Positions 13,487-15,517 of a DNA stretch of 15,517 bases are shown piece after piece. The translations under genes and the position numbers were made by a program. Position 1 is the stretch's first letter. Each line of letters starts with the position of its first letter. The DNA is from Chloroflexota bacterium (GTDB lineage: Bacteria > Chloroflexota > Dehalococcoidia > SZUA-161). The notes beneath the pieces were generated by a model. The model searched no databases. It had not been told where the DNA came from and saw only the letters and a list, made by a program, of their open reading frames with translations. The stretch covers positions 1 through 15,517 of the forward strand of contig DAOUTY010000014.1 in NCBI GenBank assembly GCA_030668425.1, written 5' to 3'.

Positions 13487-14503
13487 GTGATTGTCGAGAT
13501 GAGGAAGGGCGCTACCGAGGAGCAAGTCGATCACGTGGTGGAGAGGGCGCACTCCTTTGGTTTTGATGTCCAGTTGAACCTGGGTATTGAGAAGACGGTG
13601 GTGGCGATTCTGGGCACTGATACGGGTAAGGCCTCGACCGATGCTTTCGCAGTTTTACCGGGCGTGGAGAGTGTTTCCCGCGTCATGAAGCCATATAAGC
13701 TCGCCTCGCGAGAATTTCATCCACGGGCCAGCAAGATAAATGTGTCCGGCGTCGAGATCGGGGGGCAGAGGTTGGTGATTATGGCTGGCCCCTGCGCCGT
13801 TGAGAGTGAGAAGCAGCTTATGGGAACCGCCAGGGCGGTCAAGGAATTGGGGGCTGCTATAGTCAGGGGTGGTGCCTTCAAACCTCGCAGCTCACCCTTC
13901 AGCTTTCAAGGGCTGGAACACGATGCTCTGGACATGCTGGCCAAGGTTAAATCTGATCTTGGCATGCCTGTCATAACCGAGGTTGTCGATATTCAGAACA
14001 TAGGGATCATAGCTGAACACGCTGATATAATTCAGGTCGGGGCCCGGAATATGCAGAACTTCGCACTGTTGAAGGAACTGAGCAAGCTGAGGCATCCCAT
14101 ACTGTTGAAGAGAGGGCTTTCTGCTACCGTCACGGAATGGCTGACAGCGGCTGATTATCTTTTGGCTGAGGGCAACCGGCGGGTAATCCTGTGCGAGCGC
14201 GGAATAAGAACCTTCGAAGACAGCATTCGGTTTTCTGTGGACATCAGTTCAATAGCTGTAGTCAAGCATTTCAGCCATCTCCCGATTATTGTTGATCCCA
14301 GCCATGCTGCGGGGCATTTTGCATATGTGCCCAGCATCGCGAAGGCTGCGGTAGCAGCCGGGGCTGATGGGCTCCTGATAGAGGTCCATCCCAATCCGGA
14401 GGATGCGTTGGTCGATGGCTTGCAATCGTTGAACATCCCCAATTTCAAGCGGCTGATGGCCGAATTGAAGCCCATTGCTGAGGCTGTGGGCAGATATATC
14501 TAG
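13487..14503 (+). CDS. aroF: 3-deoxy-7-phosphoheptulonate (DAHP) synthase, type I-beta
   Basis: This enzyme condenses phosphoenolpyruvate with erythrose 4-phosphate, the first step of the shikimate pathway to aromatic amino acids. The 338-residue protein has an N-terminal ferredoxin-like domain (about 1-70), which in Thermotoga-type enzymes mediates feedback control by Tyr or Phe. A TIM-barrel follows. Motifs include MAGPCAVES (99-107), GGAFKPRSSPFSFQG (128-142), LLKRGLSAT (206-214), CERGIRTFE (236-244) and DPSHAAG (270-276). Metal ligands by analogy are Cys103, His273, Glu299 and Asp310. The start is GTG at 13487, five bases after GAGGTGAT. An ATG at 13482 opens a two-codon frame ATG-AAG-TGA that overlaps this GTG. 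The aminotransferase gene follows after 59 bases. Confidence 0.95.
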   Translation: MIVEMRKGATEEQVDHVVERAHSFGFDVQLNLGIEKTVVAILGTDTGKASTDAFAVLPGVESVSRVMKPYKLASREFHPRASKINVSGVEIGGQRLVIMAGPCAVESEKQLMGTARAVKELGAAIVRGGAFKPRSSPFSFQGLEHDALDMLAKVKSDLGMPVITEVVDIQNIGIIAEHADIIQVGARNMQNFALLKELSKLRHPILLKRGLSATVTEWLTAADYLLAEGNRRVILCERGIRTFEDSIRFSVDISSIAVVKHFSHLPIIVDPSHAAGHFAYVPSIAKAAVAAGADGLLIEVHPNPEDALVDGLQSLNIPNFKRLMAELKPIAEAVGRYI

Positions 14504-14562
14504 AACTTAAAGCCTTTGTGATTTTCGATAGGAGCGAAAGGCGTTCGAGGGGGATCAGACCG

Positions 14563-15517
14563 ATGGCGATTTCACGGAAGTTACAACAGCAGATGGTGGA
14601 TGGTGGATGGATCAGGAGGATGTTTGAAGAGGGGATTGCGCTCAAGAAGAAATACGGTGAGAGAAATGTTTTCGACCTCTCTCTGGGCAATCCGGTGATC
14701 GAGCCCCCGGATGAGTTACACCGGGAGCTTCGAAGGTGGGTGGACAGCCCCAGCCCGGGGATGCACCGATATATGCCCAATGCTGGCTATCCGGAGACGC
14801 GGGCTGCCGTGGCGGAGCATCTTTCAGCCACAAGCGGGCTGGCCTTCACCCAGAATGAGATAGTAATGACCTGTGGAGCAGCCGGGGGGCTTAATGTGGT
14901 GTTGAAAACTGTCGTTGAGGCTGGTGATGAAGTGGTGATTTTCTCCCCATACTTTGTCGAATATGTATACTACATCGACAACCATGGTGGCATCCCACGA
15001 ATTGTCCCTACAGACAACCAGTTCATACCAGACCTGAAGATTCTTGAAGAGAACATAACGCCGAAAACGCGGGCGGTGTTGCTGAACTCCCCTAACAATC
15101 CGACGGGCGTTGTCTATAGCCATGATATTCTTCAGGGGATCACTGAGCTGCTGGGACGGAAGCAGTTAGAGTACGGGAGAGAGGTCTTCTTGATTTGCGA
15201 TGACATCTATCGGAGGCTGGTCTATGATGGGGTAGAGTGCCCTCATGTGTTTCAGTATCACTCTGCGACCATTGTCGCTACTTCTCACTCGAAGGACCTG
15301 GCTGTGCCCGGGGAGCGTATAGGATACATCGCTGTTAATCCTCAATATGACGCACGCGAAGAGCTGGTGAATGGATTGATATTCTGCAATCGCACACTCG
15401 GTTTTGTGAATGCTCCTGCCCTTATGCAGCATGTGGTGCAAACCCTGCAGGATGTGTCTGTTGATGTAGTCCAGTATGAAAGGAAGAGGGACCTGTTGTA
15501 CAGCAATCTTGTAGAGG
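14563..15517 (+). CDS. Class I/II PLP-dependent aminotransferase (3' truncated)
   Basis: The open frame runs off the right edge after 318 codons. It belongs to fold-type I aminotransferases of the aspartate/aromatic family. Visible landmarks are NPVIEPP and YMPNAGYPETR (substrate side, 43-80), the cofactor loop GAAGGLN (105-111), NSPNNPTG (175-182), DDIY (Asp213, Tyr216) and the Schiff-base lysine Lys244 in SHSKDL, then GERIGY (250-255). The C-terminal part with the carboxylate-binding arginine lies outside. GAGGGGG sits nine bases before the ATG. Its place behind DAHP synthase suggests a role in aromatic amino acid synthesis, for example transamination of prephenate or phenylpyruvate. An aspartate or alanine aminotransferase cannot be ruled out. 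Confidence 0.88.
   Translation, partial: MAISRKLQQQMVDGGWIRRMFEEGIALKKKYGERNVFDLSLGNPVIEPPDELHRELRRWVDSPSPGMHRYMPNAGYPETRAAVAEHLSATSGLAFTQNEIVMTCGAAGGLNVVLKTVVEAGDEVVIFSPYFVEYVYYIDNHGGIPRIVPTDNQFIPDLKILEENITPKTRAVLLNSPNNPTGVVYSHDILQGITELLGRKQLEYGREVFLICDDIYRRLVYDGVECPHVFQYHSATIVATSHSKDLAVPGERIGYIAVNPQYDAREELVNGLIFCNRTLGFVNAPALMQHVVQTLQDVSVDVVQYERKRDLLYSNLVE

Noticed and set aside
1..15517. tRNA, rRNA, CRISPR array or insertion sequence
   Set aside because: No cloverleaf, rRNA signature, regularly spaced repeats or transposase frame was seen by eye; a dedicated scan was not possible.

Overview
The window looks like a chromosomal segment of an anaerobic bacterium with roughly balanced base composition, strong AGGAGG-type ribosome binding sites and frequent TTG/GTG starts. 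Gene content and protein style fit an uncultured Chloroflexota lineage, perhaps Dehalococcoidia. The pointers are a stand-alone BioD-like/DRTGG protein, an FmdB-type zinc ribbon, an N-terminally extended DAHP synthase, and an NADH-linked heterodisulfide reductase. That placement is an inference from recalled families and was not tested by a search.

Left part (minus strand, 6757 down to 187): a compact seven-gene operon that I read as hdrC-hdrB-hdrA-flxD-flxC-flxB-flxA. It encodes a soluble HdrABC module joined through an MvhD-like [2Fe-2S] protein (FlxD) to two paralogous iron-sulfur subunits (FlxC, FlxB) and an FAD/NAD(P)-binding subunit (FlxA). By analogy with the FlxABCD-HdrABC complex of anaerobes, it should oxidise NADH. 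Electrons would split by flavin-based bifurcation between a low-potential acceptor (ferredoxin) and a disulfide acceptor at HdrB. A sigma70-type promoter lies at 6860-6888. Just downstream of its expected start site is an 18-bp palindrome (6828-6845) that closely resembles a Rex (NADH/NAD+ sensor) operator. Further down the leader, at 6786-6806, is a second palindrome. Beyond the operon, at the left edge, the first 14 codons of another minus-strand gene are visible (possibly DUF3795).

Middle: a HIT-family nucleotide hydrolase/transferase gene (minus) diverges from the plus-strand genes across a 377-bp gap. That gap holds a C/G-run hairpin repeat and two smaller hairpins. Then follow a BioD-like/DRTGG protein, a glutaredoxin-PDZ fusion and an FmdB-family zinc ribbon protein. 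A perfect 32-bp palindrome precedes the hsp20-lon pair (small heat-shock protein and ATP-dependent Lon protease).

Right part (plus strand): a hotdog-fold PaaI-type thioesterase, a type I-beta DAHP synthase (first step of the shikimate pathway) preceded by a stem-loop, and a class I/II PLP-dependent aminotransferase cut off by the window end.

The most interesting points are the mirrored hdr-flx gene order with its Rex-like operator, the paralogous FlxB/FlxC pair with extra conserved cysteines, and the glutaredoxin-PDZ fusion. No tRNA, rRNA, CRISPR array or transposase gene was seen.
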